Assembly (NCBI RefSeq): GCF_000718135.1
Contig: NZ_JOEM01000007.1
Coordinates: forward strand, 310,001 to 374,000
Origin: Streptomyces cyaneofuscatus
Lineage (GTDB): Bacteria; Actinomycetota; Actinomycetes; Streptomycetales; Streptomycetaceae
DNA length: 64,000 nucleotides
Direction of reading: 5' to 3'
Part shown: in pieces, positions 35,574 to 43,783 of the stretch
Position numbering within the stretch: position 1 is the first letter of the stretch
How the letters are laid out: every line of letters begins with the position of its first letter
Translations under genes and position numbers: made by a program
Notes under the pieces: generated by a model
Database searches by the model: none
Seen by the model: the letters and a program-made list of their open reading frames with translations, nothing else
What the model was told of the DNA's origin: nothing

Positions 35574-36914
35574 TCAGCCGCCCGCGAGTTCGCGCTCGCG
35601 GGTGTGGCGGTTTGCGGGGATGGGCAGGCCGAGGTTGCCGCGCAGGGTGTCGGCCTCGTACGCGGTGCGGAACAGTCCGCGCTTCTGAAGCAGCGGCACG
35701 ACGCCGTCGACGAAGAGGTTGAGGTCGTCGTTGTTCCGGAAGGCGAGGTTGATGCCGTCGAGGGTGCCCGCGTCGTACCACTTCTCGATGGTGTCGGCGA
35801 CGGTGTCCGGGGCACCGACGAACGGCGACTGCCGGAACGCGTTGGCCTCCTGCGCGACTTGACGCAGAGTCAGCTTCTCTTCCCAGGCCCGCTCGATGAT
35901 CCTCGCCGCTCCCGTCCGGCCGCCCTTCTCGGCGAGGTGGGCGACGTCCGGGAAGGGGGCGTCCAGGTCGTGGACGCTGAAGTCGTACGCGCCGAAGGAG
36001 CGGCCGAGCAGCGCGAGATTGCGCTCGAAGTCGTTGTCCTCCTCGAAGATCTCCCGCTCGCGGCGCCTGGCCTCCTCGTCGGTGGAGGCGACGATGGGGC
36101 CGCCGTGGATGAAGACCTTGATGTGGTCGGGGTCGCGGCCGTGGGCGGCGGTGCGCTTCTTGATGTCCGCGTAATACTCCTGCGCCTGCTCCAGCGTGCC
36201 GCCGGGTGCGTAGATACCCTCGGCGACCCGGGCGGCGAGGTCGCGGCCCTCGGCGGAGACCCCGGCCTGGAAGATGACGGGCTGGCCCTGCGGGGAGCGG
36301 GAGATGTTGAGCGGTCCGGCGACCTTGAAGTGCTCCCCCACGTGGTCCAGGGCGTGCAGCCGTTCCGGGTCGAGGAAGAGGTTGCTGTCCACGTCGGCGG
36401 GGAAGGCGTCGTCCTCGTAGGAGTCCCACAGGCCCCGGGCGACCTGGACGAACTCCAGGGCGCGGCCGTAGCGGGTGGCGTAGTCGAGGTGTTCGTCGAG
36501 GCCGAAGTTCTTCGAGGTGCCGGTGTCGAAGCTGGTCACCACGTTCCAGCCGGCGCGGCCGCCGCTGATGAGGTCGAGGGAGGCGAAGCGGCGGGCGAGG
36601 TTGAACGGCGAGTTGTACGTCGAACTGGCGGTGGCGACCAGGCCGATGTGGCGGGTGTGGGTGGCGACCGCCGACAACAGGGTCAGCGGCTCCAGGCGGT
36701 TGAGGTAGTGGGCCGGGTAGGTGGAGTTGATGAACTGGCTGTCGACGATGAACAGGGCGTCGAAGAGGGCGTGTTCGGCCGCCTGCGCCTGCTGGATGTA
36801 GTAGTTGATGTCGATGCTGGCGTCCTTGGCGACGCGCGGGTCCTTCCAGAGACCGTGCTGGCCGGGGCCGCCGACACCGTAGGGGTGCAGGGCGAGATGG
36901 ATTCTGCGGGACAT
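35574..36914 (-). CDS. LLM-class FMN-dependent monooxygenase (NtaA/SnaA/DszA family)
   Basis: A 446-aa two-component flavin monooxygenase of the luciferase-like superfamily. Family landmarks are the N-terminal LALHPYGVGGPGQHGLWKDP, FIVDSQ, RHIGLVATASSTYNSPFNLAR, the SGGRAGWNVVTS segment and VIFQAGVSAEGRDLAAR. The NtaA/SnaA/DszA group acts on chelators, sulfones, sulfonates and similar compounds with FMNH2 delivered by a separate reductase, which the operon encodes at its end. It follows the ABC importer genes by 37 nt. The actual substrate is unknown. Confidence 0.9.
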   Translation of the reverse strand: MSRRIHLALHPYGVGGPGQHGLWKDPRVAKDASIDINYYIQQAQAAEHALFDALFIVDSQFINSTYPAHYLNRLEPLTLLSAVATHTRHIGLVATASSTYNSPFNLARRFASLDLISGGRAGWNVVTSFDTGTSKNFGLDEHLDYATRYGRALEFVQVARGLWDSYEDDAFPADVDSNLFLDPERLHALDHVGEHFKVAGPLNISRSPQGQPVIFQAGVSAEGRDLAARVAEGIYAPGGTLEQAQEYYADIKKRTAAHGRDPDHIKVFIHGGPIVASTDEEARRREREIFEEDNDFERNLALLGRSFGAYDFSVHDLDAPFPDVAHLAEKGGRTGAARIIERAWEEKLTLRQVAQEANAFRQSPFVGAPDTVADTIEKWYDAGTLDGINLAFRNNDDLNLFVDGVVPLLQKRGLFRTAYEADTLRGNLGLPIPANRHTRERELAGG

Positions 36915-36951
36915 GGCTGGTCCTTCCGTGGGGCTGGTTACGGGGGTGTGC

Positions 36952-37821
36952 TCAGGCGCTCAACAGGGCCCGCAGCGCCTCGCGTTCGGCGCGGTCGGCG
37001 GGCTTTCCCCGCAGGGTGGGGGCGGAGCCGAGGAGCAGGCGGGTGTAGGGGTGCTGCGGCTGGTTGACGACCGCGCGGGCGGTGCCGGTCTCGACCAGTT
37101 CGCCCTGGTAGAGGACGGTGATGCGGTCGGCGGTCCCGGCGACGGAGCCGAGGTCGTGGGAGATGAAGACGAGGGCGACCCCGGAGGTACGGAGTTCCTT
37201 GAGGATCTCCAGGACCTGGACGCGGTTGGCGGAGTCGAGGGCGCTGACCGGTTCGTCGAGGATGACGAGCCGGGGCTCGGTGACCAGGGCCCGGGCGACG
37301 GAGACCCGTTGGCGCTGGCCGCCGGAGAGTTCGCCGGGCAGCCGGTCCAGCAGGTCGGTGGTGAGGTGGACCCGGTCGAGGAAGGAACGGGCCCGCAGCG
37401 CCGCTTCCTGGCGCCGGACGCCCTGGATGAGGAGGGGTTCGGTCAGGGACTCCTCGATGGTGAGGTCCGGGTCGAGACTGCGCAGCGGGTCCTGGAAGAC
37501 GTACTGGATCACGCCGCGCCGCCGCAGGTCGCGCCACTGGCGGGGCCCGTAACCGCTCACGTCCTCCCCGGCGATGCGGATGGATCCGGCCGACGCGGGG
37601 ACGAGGCCGAGGACCGTGCGGGCCAGGGTGGACTTGCCGGAGCCCGTCTCGCCGATGACGCCGACGGCCTCGCCGGGCGCGATGTCCAGGGTGACGCCGT
37701 GCAGGGCCCGTCGGCGCTTGCGCCCCCGGCCGTAGTGCACATCGAGGCCGGCCACCTCCAGGACCGAGCCCGTCGCGTCCTCACGTACGGCGTCCTTCGC
37801 CTCCGGTGCCGTGGTGGTCAT
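36952..37821 (-). CDS. Peptide-type ABC transporter ATP-binding protein (DppF-like)
   Basis: A 289-aa ATPase of the oligopeptide/nickel importer class. Walker A GETGSGKST, Q-loop YVFQDPLRSLDP, signature LSGGQRQRV and Walker B LVILDEPVSALD are intact, followed by the H-loop FISHDL. The C-terminal tail PQHPYTRLLLGS is the hallmark of Dpp/Opp ATPases. The ATG at 37821 overlaps the stop of the DppD-like gene by four bases. It forms a heterodimeric motor with that protein. Confidence 0.93.
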   Translation of the reverse strand: MTTTAPEAKDAVREDATGSVLEVAGLDVHYGRGRKRRRALHGVTLDIAPGEAVGVIGETGSGKSTLARTVLGLVPASAGSIRIAGEDVSGYGPRQWRDLRRRGVIQYVFQDPLRSLDPDLTIEESLTEPLLIQGVRRQEAALRARSFLDRVHLTTDLLDRLPGELSGGQRQRVSVARALVTEPRLVILDEPVSALDSANRVQVLEILKELRTSGVALVFISHDLGSVAGTADRITVLYQGELVETGTARAVVNQPQHPYTRLLLGSAPTLRGKPADRAEREALRALLSA

Positions 37822-38735
37822 GACGCCTCCTTCGGCGCGAGGAACGTGTCCAGGCCGTAGCTGTCGTGTTCGGCGATGAGCAGGCGGGTGTAGTCGTGCC
37901 GCGGGTCGTGGAGCACCGCGCGGGTCTCGCCCTGTTCCACCACCTCGCCCTGCCGCATCACCAGGACCTCGTCGCAGAGGTGGGCGACGACGGCGAGGTC
38001 GTGGGAGACGACGACGAGGGCGAGGCCGGTACGCTCGCGCAGCTCGGCGAGGAGGTCGAGGATCTCGGCCTGGACGGTGACGTCGAGGGCGGTGGTGGCC
38101 TCGTCGGCGATGAGGGCCCGGGGTTCGACGGCGATCGCGGCGGCGATCAGGACGCGTTGGAGCATGCCGCCGGAGAGCTCGTAGGGGTACTGCCCGTAGA
38201 CGAGTTCCGGGTCGCGCAGCCGTACGGCTCCGAGCAGTTCGACGGCCCGGCGGCGGGCGGCCCGCCGCTTGAGGCCCTGCTTGACCCGGATGACCTCGGC
38301 GATCTGGGCGCCGACCTTGATCGCCGGGTTGAGGTAGGAGGCGGGGTCCTGGAAGACGGCGCTGATGGTGGCGCCGCGCAGGTCCGTCCACTGCCGGGGC
38401 GTCAGCGTCGCTATGTCGGTGCCCGCGAGGTCGATGCGGCCGGCCGTGATCTCGAAGTGCGGGGGCAGGATGCCGAGCGCGGCCCGGCAGGTGAGGGTCT
38501 TGCCGCTGCCGGACTCCCCGACGATCCCGACCGCCTTGCCGGGGGTCAGCTCGAAGGTGACGCCGTGGACGATCTCCCGTTCGGTGACCCGGTCGGTGAT
38601 GCGTACGTCGTGGAGGGCGAGGACGGGTCCGGCCGCCGAGGCGTCCGGGGCGTCGGCCGTCCCCGGTGCGTCGAAGGTCGTCTCGGCGGTGCCGGCCGGG
38701 CGGGAGGTGAGGGTGTCGTGGGTCAGCGGGCTCAT
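37818..38735 (-). CDS. Peptide-type ABC transporter ATP-binding protein (DppD-like)
   Basis: A 305-aa ATPase with Walker A GESGSGKTL, Q-loop AVFQDPASYLNP, signature LSGGMLQRVLIA, Walker B ALIADEATTALDV and H-loop VVSHDL. The ending DPRHDYTRLLIAEH is the shortened DppD/OppD tail. Coupled on both sides by ATGA overlaps to the DppC-like permease and the DppF-like ATPase. It energises uptake of the unknown operon substrate. Confidence 0.93.
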   Translation of the reverse strand: MSPLTHDTLTSRPAGTAETTFDAPGTADAPDASAAGPVLALHDVRITDRVTEREIVHGVTFELTPGKAVGIVGESGSGKTLTCRAALGILPPHFEITAGRIDLAGTDIATLTPRQWTDLRGATISAVFQDPASYLNPAIKVGAQIAEVIRVKQGLKRRAARRRAVELLGAVRLRDPELVYGQYPYELSGGMLQRVLIAAAIAVEPRALIADEATTALDVTVQAEILDLLAELRERTGLALVVVSHDLAVVAHLCDEVLVMRQGEVVEQGETRAVLHDPRHDYTRLLIAEHDSYGLDTFLAPKEAS

Positions 38736-39631
38736 CGGGAACCTCCGGCGGGGTGGGGTCCGGCCGCCGCCTCGCGGCGGTTGGCGCGGGCCTTGTGGTC
38801 GTTGGCCAGCGCCCGGCCCGCCTCACCGGAGACGTCGCGGATCGCGTCGGCGAGGAGGTTGCAGGCCCAGACGGTGACCATGATCAGCAGTGCGGGTGCC
38901 ACGGGGGCCCAGGGGCGGTGGCTGAGGTAGCCCAGGTCGGAGGCGAGCAGCCCGCCCCAAGTGGGCTCGGGCGGCTGGACGCCGATGCCGAGGAAGGTGA
39001 GGCTGGAGACGATCACGAAGCCTACGCCGATGGTCTGGGCGAGCGCGACGGCGATCGGCGGGAGCACCTTGGTCCACACATGGCGGCGGACGATCCAGCC
39101 GATGGAGGCGCCGGAGACGATCGCTGCCTCCACGTACGGGGATCGGGCGACGGCCAGGGTGGCGGCGCGGGAGACCCGGTAGAAGAGCGGGGAGACCAGG
39201 ACGCCGGTGACGAGCATGGCCTGGGTGATGCCGTTGCCGAGCAGGGCGATCACCGCGATGGCGAAGAGCAGGAACGGCAGGGCGACCAGCGTGTCCGCGA
39301 TGCGGAGCGTGAACCACTCGAAGGCGCGGCCGAGGTAGACCGACAGGATGCCGGGGATCGCGCCGACGACGAGGGCCACCAGGGCGACCTCCAGCGAGCC
39401 GAGCACGCTGATGCGGGAGCCGTCCAGCAGGCGGCTGAGTACGTCGCGGCCGAGGTAGTCCGTGCCCAGCCAGTGGGCACCGGAGGTGGCCGCGAGCGCG
39501 TTGTCGCTGGTGGCCAGGGGGTTCTGCGGGGCGAGCCAGGGGCCGAGGAGCGCGAGGAGCGCGATCAGGGCGAGGATGGTGACGGCGATCCGTCCGGACG
39601 TGAGTGCGAGAACGCGGCGCACCATGGTCAC
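38732..39631 (-). CDS. Peptide-type ABC transporter permease (DppC-like)
   Basis: A 299-aa inner-membrane permease with about six helices. It has the DppC N-terminal helix, the HWLGTDYLGRDVLSRLLDGSR motif and the ABC-coupling loop (SPYVEAAIVSGASIGWIVRRHV). The last 30 residues form a charged cytoplasmic tail rich in Ala and Arg. Overlaps by four bases with both neighbouring genes show tight translational coupling within the importer. Confidence 0.93.
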   Translation of the reverse strand: MTMVRRVLALTSGRIAVTILALIALLALLGPWLAPQNPLATSDNALAATSGAHWLGTDYLGRDVLSRLLDGSRISVLGSLEVALVALVVGAIPGILSVYLGRAFEWFTLRIADTLVALPFLLFAIAVIALLGNGITQAMLVTGVLVSPLFYRVSRAATLAVARSPYVEAAIVSGASIGWIVRRHVWTKVLPPIAVALAQTIGVGFVIVSSLTFLGIGVQPPEPTWGGLLASDLGYLSHRPWAPVAPALLIMVTVWACNLLADAIRDVSGEAGRALANDHKARANRREAAAGPHPAGGSR

Positions 39632-40656
39632 ACCCCCCGCTGGGAGGCCGGCATCACGCGGGCCAGCACCAGGTTGATGATGAGGTTGAAGGAGACGACC
39701 AGGGCGATCGAGACCACCAGGACGCCCTGTACGGCGGGTACGTCACCGGCCTGCGCGGAGTCGTTGGCGAACCGGCCGAACCCCTGGAGGCCGAAGATCC
39801 ACTCGGTGACGACGGAGGCGCCGACGAGGGCGGGGAACTTCTGTCCGAGCGTGGCGAGCGTCGGGCCGAGGCCGTTGCGCAGGACGTGCCCGAAGAAGAT
39901 CCGGCGCGGGCTCAGTCCCCGTACCATCGCGCCCGTCACGTAGTTCTCCTGGTAGGCGCCGATGAGGCTGGAGCGCAGCTGGCGTGCCACATCGGCGATG
40001 ACGTCGAAGCTGAGCGCCAGGGCGGGCAGGGTGATGTGGGCGAGCCAGGGGCCGACGCCCTGCTCCGCCGGGATGTACCCGGCGGAGGGGAAGAGTCCGA
40101 ACCCGACGGCGAGGACCGCGACCAGCACGATGCCGACGACGAAGGCGGGCATCACCGAGATCACGGTGACGAACCCGGTGATCGCCCGGTCGATCGCGGT
40201 GGTCCGCCGGAGCGCCGCGACCGTACCGAGGACGAATCCGACGACCACCCCGATCACCAGGGCGAACGTGGCGACCGAGAGGCTCACCCCCAGGCCGAGG
40301 CCGATGAGGGTGGAGATGTCGGCGCCGTTGACCCAGCTGCTGCCGAGCTCACCGTGCAGAACACCGCTGAACCAGTCCCAGTACTGGGTCAGGAAGGGCT
40401 TGTCCAGCCCCCACTGGGCCTCGATGCGGGCGATCGCCTCCGGGGTGGCGTCCTCCCCCAACTGGATGCGGGCCGGGCTGAGTCCGCTGAGTGAGCGGAG
40501 TGCGAAGGTGACGAAGGTCGCGACCAGGAAGACCGGTACGAAGATGGCGACCGACCGGGCGAGGACGGCCAGGACACGGGCGCTGGCGTGCCGTGTCCTG
40601 GCCACGGCGACCCCGCGACGGCGGGCAGAGGTGACCTGTGGCTCGGTCGTCGTCAT
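39628..40656 (-). CDS. Peptide-type ABC transporter permease (DppB-like)
   Basis: A 342-aa permease; the N-terminal helix after a basic tail and the following extracytoplasmic segment (IEAQWGLDKPFLTQYWDW) are characteristic of DppB/OppB. The coupling loop reads LRSSLIGAYQENYVTGAMVRGL. It partners with the DppC-like permease, overlapping its start by four bases. The gene starts 93 nt after the binding-protein stop; this spacer contains an octamer repeat. Confidence 0.93.
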   Translation of the reverse strand: MTTTEPQVTSARRRGVAVARTRHASARVLAVLARSVAIFVPVFLVATFVTFALRSLSGLSPARIQLGEDATPEAIARIEAQWGLDKPFLTQYWDWFSGVLHGELGSSWVNGADISTLIGLGLGVSLSVATFALVIGVVVGFVLGTVAALRRTTAIDRAITGFVTVISVMPAFVVGIVLVAVLAVGFGLFPSAGYIPAEQGVGPWLAHITLPALALSFDVIADVARQLRSSLIGAYQENYVTGAMVRGLSPRRIFFGHVLRNGLGPTLATLGQKFPALVGASVVTEWIFGLQGFGRFANDSAQAGDVPAVQGVLVVSIALVVSFNLIINLVLARVMPASQRGV

Positions 40657-40680
40657 GGGGCTGCCCCCTCTCTGTGCGAT

Positions 40681-40714
40681 GGGCGGATGGGCGGATGGGC
40701 GGATGGGCGGATGG
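40681..40714. repeat. Tandem octamer repeat (GGGCGGAT)4
   Basis: Four perfect copies of GGGCGGAT plus two further bases lie in the gap between the binding protein and the DppB-like permease. Such a short perfect repeat can vary by slippage; it might alter spacing between the two cistrons. No function is known. Confidence 0.85.
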
Positions 40715-40749
40715 CGGTGCTGGAAGGAGTGATCGGTGCTGCGGGAGGG

Positions 40750-42324
40750 TCAGTTGGCGCCGGAGAGCTTCACGCCGGTCCAGTCGATGTGCCCGGGGTT
40801 CTTCGGGAGAGCGGAGAGCGCCTTCGTCTTGGCGAAGAGGTTCGGTGAGGCGTACGTGAACACCAGCGCCTTGCTCTGAAGCCCGGCCCGGGTCGCGGCC
40901 TGGAGGGTGGCGGCGTAGTCGGGCGAGTCCAGCGGGGTCTGGCGGACCTTGGCCACGGCCTCCTCGAAGCCGGCCGGCTCGTACGGGGTGGAGAGGTTGA
41001 GCGGGCCGTTGGGGCCGAAGTGCGCGGTGAGGGTCTGGGCGGCGGAGTCGCGGCCGGTGGTCCCGTACAGCGAGAACGTCAGGTCCTTGGCGAAGAAGGG
41101 GGTGGACCAGTTCTTGTCGATCTTGATGGTGACCTTGATGCCGACGGCGGCCAGCTGCGACTGGACGATCTCGGCCTGCGGGTCCTCGGACGGGATGACC
41201 AGGCCGAGCTTGAGGTCACCGGGCTTGTGGCCCGCCTCGGCCAGGAGCTTCTTCGCCTTCGCGGGGTCGTAGGGGTAGGCGTTCTCGGACTTCGGGTCGT
41301 AGGCCACGTACCCCTTCGGGAACGGCTGGTCGGTCGCCTCGCCGTAGCCGAAGGTCAGCTTCCGCACGAACTCCTCGCGGTTGACCGCGTGCCGGACCGC
41401 GTCGACCACCTTGTCGTTGTCGAAGGGCGCCTTGTTGATGTTGAGGCTCAGGTTGGCGGCGTTGAAGCCGGGCTGGACGAAGACGTCGAGTCCGGCCTTC
41501 TTCGCCGCGTCCGCCTGACTGGGGTCGATGTCGGCGAAGTTGTAGACGCCGGTGCGCAGTCCGGAGACGACCGTCGAGGTGTCGGGGGCGGAGACCAGCT
41601 CGACGTTGTCGATGTGGATGTTCTCCGCGTCCCAGTAGTCCGAGTTCTTCTTCAGGACGGCCTTGGTGCCGGGGATCAGCTGCTGGACCACGAAGGGCCC
41701 GGCCCCGACCGGGTTCTGGTCCAGCTTCTCGGGGTTCTTCGCCGCCTTGGGGCTGGCGATCTGGAGGACGCGCTGGCCGAGCAACTGCGGTATCTGGTAG
41801 TCGACCTGAGTGAGGTTCAGGGTTGCTTCGAGCCCGTCGGCCTCGACCTTTCCGATCGAGGTCAGGTCGCCGAAGAGCGCGGAGTTCTTCTGCTTCTGGG
41901 CGCGTTCGATGGCGGCCTTTACCGCGGTGGCGTCGATCGGTTCGCCGTCGCTGAACTTCTGGCCGGGGCGCAGCTTGAAGGTGATGCGGTCGCCCCTGTC
42001 GTTGTACTCCCAGCTCTCGGCGAGGTCCGGGACGGCCTTGCCTTGCTCATCGGTGCGGGTCAAGGAGGCGTAGACGAGGGCGAGTTGGCGGAACTGGGCG
42101 CCACTGCCCGACACGACCGGGTCCCAGTGGGCCGGGAAGTAGGAGGAGGCCCACTTCAGCGTGGAGTTGCCGGTCGCGGACGAGGCGTCCGAGCCGCAGG
42201 CGCCCAGGGACGGGACGAGCAGGGCGGCGAGGGCGGTCCCGAGGGCGGTGGCCCGCAGGCGTCCGGCCCGTCGGGCGGGCCGGACGCGGAGTCCCGGGCG
42301 GAGGTTCGTCGGTCGTGCGGGCAT
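40750..42324 (-). CDS. Peptide-type ABC transporter substrate-binding lipoprotein (SBP_bac_5)
   Basis: A 524-aa extracellular binding protein. A long basic N-region is followed by the hydrophobic stretch ALGTALAALLVPSLGAC, whose lipobox Cys is the lipid anchor. The mature domain has the family-5 pattern: LRPGQKFSDGEPIDATAVKAA, NPVGAGPFVV, and a late region with DNDKVVDAVRHAVNREEFV. Family 5 proteins bind peptides, nickel chelates, glutathione and opine- or sulfur-type compounds. It is the first structural gene of the operon, about 330 nt after a leader peptide ending in Cys, which suggests a sulfur-containing ligand. Confidence 0.93.
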   Translation of the reverse strand: MPARPTNLRPGLRVRPARRAGRLRATALGTALAALLVPSLGACGSDASSATGNSTLKWASSYFPAHWDPVVSGSGAQFRQLALVYASLTRTDEQGKAVPDLAESWEYNDRGDRITFKLRPGQKFSDGEPIDATAVKAAIERAQKQKNSALFGDLTSIGKVEADGLEATLNLTQVDYQIPQLLGQRVLQIASPKAAKNPEKLDQNPVGAGPFVVQQLIPGTKAVLKKNSDYWDAENIHIDNVELVSAPDTSTVVSGLRTGVYNFADIDPSQADAAKKAGLDVFVQPGFNAANLSLNINKAPFDNDKVVDAVRHAVNREEFVRKLTFGYGEATDQPFPKGYVAYDPKSENAYPYDPAKAKKLLAEAGHKPGDLKLGLVIPSEDPQAEIVQSQLAAVGIKVTIKIDKNWSTPFFAKDLTFSLYGTTGRDSAAQTLTAHFGPNGPLNLSTPYEPAGFEEAVAKVRQTPLDSPDYAATLQAATRAGLQSKALVFTYASPNLFAKTKALSALPKNPGHIDWTGVKLSGAN

Positions 42325-42657
42325 CTCGGTGTTCTCTCTGTGAGGGGCTCCGGCCGCGGTACGGGGCGGGCGGAGCGGGGCCGGGGGCGGCCGGCACCCG
42401 CGCCGGAACCGGATGCGGGGCGTCCGGGCAGGGCGGCGGGAGCGTCGGCACGCCTCGGTGCGTGCGAGCGCGGTCCGGGACGGTCGACGGCAGCGGCGAC
42501 GGGGTCACGGACGGGGCGCACGGCGAGGGCCGTCGAAGGTGCGCGGGAAAGCGCGGGGAGGGACGCGGAGGAGACAGGGGCCGACCGGGGTGACGACGGT
42601 CAGCGGGGCTGCCGTCGGCGGTCGGGGAACGCCTGTGGGCCGAAGTGGCGGGGTCGG
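42325..42657 (-). promoter_or_regulatory. Long untranslated leader between leader peptide and binding-protein gene
   Basis: About 330 bases without a convincing gene lie between the leader peptide stop and the binding-protein ATG. This is where an attenuator or anti-terminator would have to act. Several short GC-rich inverted repeats exist (for example CCGGC-N6-GCCGG near 42391-42406), but by eye I cannot name a definite terminator hairpin. A ribosome site AGAGAGAA precedes the binding-protein gene. Confidence 0.5.
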
Positions 42658-42732
42658 TCAGCGACAGAGAGCGCTGGAGGTGCGCCGCAGGTCCACGTAG
42701 CGGCACATCACGCCGGGGTGCGTCGTGAGCAT
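42658..42732 (-). CDS. Leader peptide of 24 aa, cysteine-type attenuator
   Basis: A 24-codon frame starting ATG at 42732. The peptide contains Met-Cys-Arg at positions 9-11, then YVDLRR and the ending SSALCR followed by TGA. Short leader peptides with a (H/Y)VDL-R core and a terminal Leu-Cys(-Arg) are found in front of actinobacterial sulfur-uptake and cysteine genes. It has no ribosome site because the predicted transcript begins at or next to the ATG (the -10 element ends 7 nt upstream). I infer that ribosome stalling at the terminal Cys codon when cysteine is scarce controls the downstream importer/monooxygenase operon. Confidence 0.75.
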   Translation of the reverse strand: MLTTHPGVMCRYVDLRRTSSALCR

Positions 42733-42739
42733 GCGGCAC

Positions 42740-42787
42740 ATCCTGGTGCCGCACGGCACCGGATGTCAATGGACACCTTTTGGTGTC
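42740..42787 (-). promoter_or_regulatory. Sulfur-operon promoter with GACACC-N4-GGTGTC operator
   Basis: On the minus strand a TTGACA (42769-42764), an 18-nt spacer and CAGGAT (42745-42740) precede the leader-peptide ATG by 7 nt, giving a leaderless transcript. Immediately upstream of the -35 box is the perfect palindrome GACACC-TTTT-GGTGTC (42772-42787). The nearby Rrf2-family gene is the obvious candidate for the protein that binds it. Confidence 0.65.
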
Positions 42788-42835
42788 TCATTCGGTGGAA
42801 CGGCACTCGTCCGCAGCTCAGGGCGTTGCGGCGGT

Positions 42836-43783
42836 CTACTGCCGGGCGGCGGGGTGGTGTTGGGCGTCGTCGGGGTGCAGCCACACGGCCCCTTGGGCGG
42901 TGTCCACCCGCACCGCGTGCGGCGGCGGCCAGACCCCCTCCGACAGCACCAGCCGCTCCGGCTCGGTGAGGCTCCGGTAGCGCTCCAGCGCCCGGTCCTG
43001 AGCGAGCGGCGCGGCCTCCTGGCGCAGCCCCGGGCTCAGCGCGTCGACGGCGGCCGCGTACGCCTCGTACGGCCGCCAGCCGGGCACCACACGACAGGCG
43101 CCCGGGGTCCGGAACAGCAGCGTCGGCAGCGCGTACCGGACTTCGCCGCCGGGGGTCTCCTTCGCCGCCCCGGGGTGCGGCGACCGCTCCCGTACGGAGA
43201 ACACCTCGGGGACCGGACGGCGCGCCTCGGCCCGGTCGGCGCGCACACTCTCCCGTACGTCGGCGGAGGCGGCGTCCCGCGCCAGCCGGCCGGGATCCAG
43301 GCCCGGCACCCCGCGTACGGACCGGAGTGCGAGGGCCTCGGTGTCCGCGGGTTCGCCGAGGACGAAGACGCTCTCGCGCAGCCGTCGCAGCACCCGCTCG
43401 GCGATCTCGGCCCCTTGGGCCTCGGCGGCCCTGGCGACGAGCGAGGAGGGCCAGGAGCTGGCCGCGACCCGGCTCAGCCGGTGCGCGCGGGGAGCCTGCG
43501 TGTGGGCGCCGATGTCTGCCAAGTGGCCCGCATACCAAGCGGTTTCGGCGGCGGGGTCGGGGGGCGGATCGTCCTCGTCGTCGTCGAAGAGGATGGCGTA
43601 CGCGCGCCGCCAGTGGACCCGGCCGGCCAGTGCCGCCCGGAGCCGGCGGAAGGCGGGCTCGGAGCCCCAGGCCCAGGGGCAGAGCGGATCGGTGTACTCC
43701 ACCACCTCCAGCGGGGGCGGGCCGTCCGGGGCGGGAGTGACCTCCGGCGGAGGCGGGCCGTCCGGGTCCGGCGTGCCGGTCAT
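42836..43783 (-). CDS. DsbA/FrnE-like thioredoxin-fold protein
   Basis: A 315-aa cytoplasmic protein. After a Pro-rich N-terminal 25 residues it shows the DsbA-family strand and active-site region VVEYTDPLCPWAWGSEPAF; the motif has a single Cys (CPWA) rather than CxxC, as in several FrnE/DsbA-like and 2-hydroxychromene-isomerase-related proteins. A helical insertion and a late cis-Pro region (ALPTLLF) fit the fold. It is coupled by an ATGA overlap to the Rrf2 regulator upstream. A role in thiol or sulfur metabolism is plausible from context only. Confidence 0.8.
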   Translation of the reverse strand: MTGTPDPDGPPPPEVTPAPDGPPPLEVVEYTDPLCPWAWGSEPAFRRLRAALAGRVHWRRAYAILFDDDEDDPPPDPAAETAWYAGHLADIGAHTQAPRAHRLSRVAASSWPSSLVARAAEAQGAEIAERVLRRLRESVFVLGEPADTEALALRSVRGVPGLDPGRLARDAASADVRESVRADRAEARRPVPEVFSVRERSPHPGAAKETPGGEVRYALPTLLFRTPGACRVVPGWRPYEAYAAAVDALSPGLRQEAAPLAQDRALERYRSLTEPERLVLSEGVWPPPHAVRVDTAQGAVWLHPDDAQHHPAARQ

